The translations under genes were made by a program, and so were the position numbers. Source: Pseudomonas sp. MWU16-30317 (lineage in GTDB: Bacteria; Pseudomonadota; Gammaproteobacteria; Pseudomonadales; Pseudomonadaceae). From it: a stretch of 64,000 bases of DNA. The first letter of the stretch is position 1. The number at the start of each line of letters is the position of its first letter. Of this stretch, positions 63,299-64,000 are shown piece by piece. Location: assembly GCF_020515695.1 (NCBI RefSeq), contig NZ_JAIWJA010000003.1, positions 1-64,000 of the forward strand, given 5' to 3'. The notes beneath the pieces were generated by a model that saw only the letters and a list, made by a program, of their open reading frames with translations, ran no database searches and had not been told where the DNA came from.

Positions 63299-64000
63299 TC
63301 AGCGCATCAATTGCTGGAGGAATGCCTTGCGCTCATCCGCCGGCAACCCGCCCAGGCGTCGGACCTCAGTGTAGAACGCCGGCCAGTCACCGTTCACCTG
63401 CTTGAACACCTGCGCAAACGCCGGCACGTACTGGTCGTACAGCCCGAACGGCAGCAACTTCGCATTGTTCAACGGCGAATACACCCAAGCGTCGAACCGG
63501 CCCTTGCCGCCCCATTGGCTGACCTTGAGCGCTTCATACTGCTGGCGCATGTGCGCAAACTCGGCTGCCTTGGCACTGCGCATGGCATCGCGGGTCAATG
63601 GCTGCGCATAAAGTTGCTGAAGTCGCTCGCGAGTCTCGAGCACCAGCTGGGTGAACTGATCAAGCTGACGGTTCAGATCCACGTCAGCCGGTGCCAGCCC
63701 ACGCGCTGCGCGCCACTGCCTGGTGCCTTCCTGCTCGACAAAGGTGGCGTAGGACTCGTTGAATTCGGTGTCGTTCTTCACGTAGAAATTCTGATGAGCC
63801 AGCTCGTGGAAAATCAGCGTGGCGAGGCGCTCATCGCCCCAGGTCATCATCGAGCTGATGATGGGGTCATCGAACCAGCCCAGGGTCGAATAGGCCTCTA
63901 CGCCCCCCACATAGACATCCATGCCCTGCTGGCGCTGTAACGCCGCCGCCCCTCGAGCCGCGCCCTGGCTGTAATACCCGCGGTATGCCACGCAGCCGGC
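63299..64000 (-). CDS. Putative aminopeptidase (DUF2265/Aminopep family), partial
   Basis: The C-terminal ~233 residues of a larger, normally ~350-residue putative aminopeptidase; the N-terminal part lies beyond the right edge. The frame is open to position 64000 (AGCVAYRGYYSQG). The zinc motif is HELAHQ in LIFHELAHQNFYVKND, with FNESYATFVE providing the likely third ligand; YVGGVEAYSTLGWFDDP is also family-typical. A lipoprotein signal is expected upstream. Convergent with the HAD gene. Confidence 0.88.
   Translation of the reverse strand, partial: AGCVAYRGYYSQGAARGAAALQRQQGMDVYVGGVEAYSTLGWFDDPIISSMMTWGDERLATLIFHELAHQNFYVKNDTEFNESYATFVEQEGTRQWRAARGLAPADVDLNRQLDQFTQLVLETRERLQQLYAQPLTRDAMRSAKAAEFAHMRQQYEALKVSQWGGKGRFDAWVYSPLNNAKLLPFGLYDQYVPAFAQVFKQVNGDWPAFYTEVRRLGGLPADERKAFLQQLMR

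Overview
The window is a 64 kb chromosomal segment from a Pseudomonas, most like the fluorescens/putida side of the genus. Protein families, gene order and repeats all point there. From about 13 kb to 52 kb the order citrate transporter, M16 protease, gltP, algB-kinB, ampDh2-like amidase, GGDEF protein, dsbA, cytochrome c4, engB, polA, thrB, znuA/zur/znuCB, lipoprotein, katE and metNIQ largely matches, from memory, the P. aeruginosa PA5474-PA5505 neighbourhood. Short GC-rich REP palindromes of the kind common in these species sit in many of the gaps. All large ORFs are housekeeping-like. I see no phage, transposase, CRISPR array or tRNA.

Layout. (1) 1-440: three tandem strong sigma70 promoters on the minus strand reading off the left edge. 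They have the form of a Pseudomonas rRNA operon promoter/leader, so a 16S gene should lie just outside the window. (2) 0.4-3.9 kb: glutarate/glutaryl-CoA catabolism (CoA-transferase, gcdH, divergent LysR regulator). (3) 4.3-9 kb: pntAA-pntAB-pntB transhydrogenase and an acetyl-CoA hydrolase/CoA-transferase family enzyme. (4) 9-13 kb: a DUF1127 mini-protein beside a cluster of ACAGT/ACTGT repeats, then three DUF2388 secreted mini-proteins whose last member overlaps a 652-residue secreted DUF4105 protein with an HELTH motif. This is the least understood cluster here. (5) 13-23 kb: membrane transport and proteolysis (CitMHS, TerC, Na/Pi-PhoU, M16 peptidase, DUF5924, SpmA-SpmB-type fusion, GltP). 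(6) 23-34 kb: envelope and stress functions (DUF1328, BON protein, AlgB/KinB, CSS-EAL and GGDEF c-di-GMP enzymes, AmpDh2-like amidase, DsbA). (7) 34-42.5 kb: cytochrome c4, EngB, a LysR plus exported argininosuccinate-lyase-like pair, an ErsA-like sRNA with an AlgU-type promoter, PolA and ThrB. (8) 42.6-46.5 kb: the zinc-uptake locus znuA / zur-znuC-znuB and a lipoprotein. (9) 46.7-53.4 kb: HPII-type catalase, metNIQ, a SCO protein and a hypothetical protein. (10) 53.5-64 kb: SulP permease with beta carbonic anhydrase, a LexA-box radical SAM gene, two M3 oligopeptidases flanking yheV, gamma-carbonic anhydrase-like protein, HAD phosphatase, and a truncated aminopeptidase at the right edge.

Most genes have conventional roles. 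The points most worth following are the DUF2388x3-DUF4105 operon, the exported lyase paralogue in which the usual active-site His is Asn, paired operator-like palindromes upstream of gltP, the ACAGT-repeat region around the DUF1127 gene, the AlgU-type sRNA promoter, a pure 12-copy hexanucleotide repeat inside the GGDEF gene, and the tandem M3 peptidases. Family names come from recognisable motifs and recall of homologues. No database search was possible.
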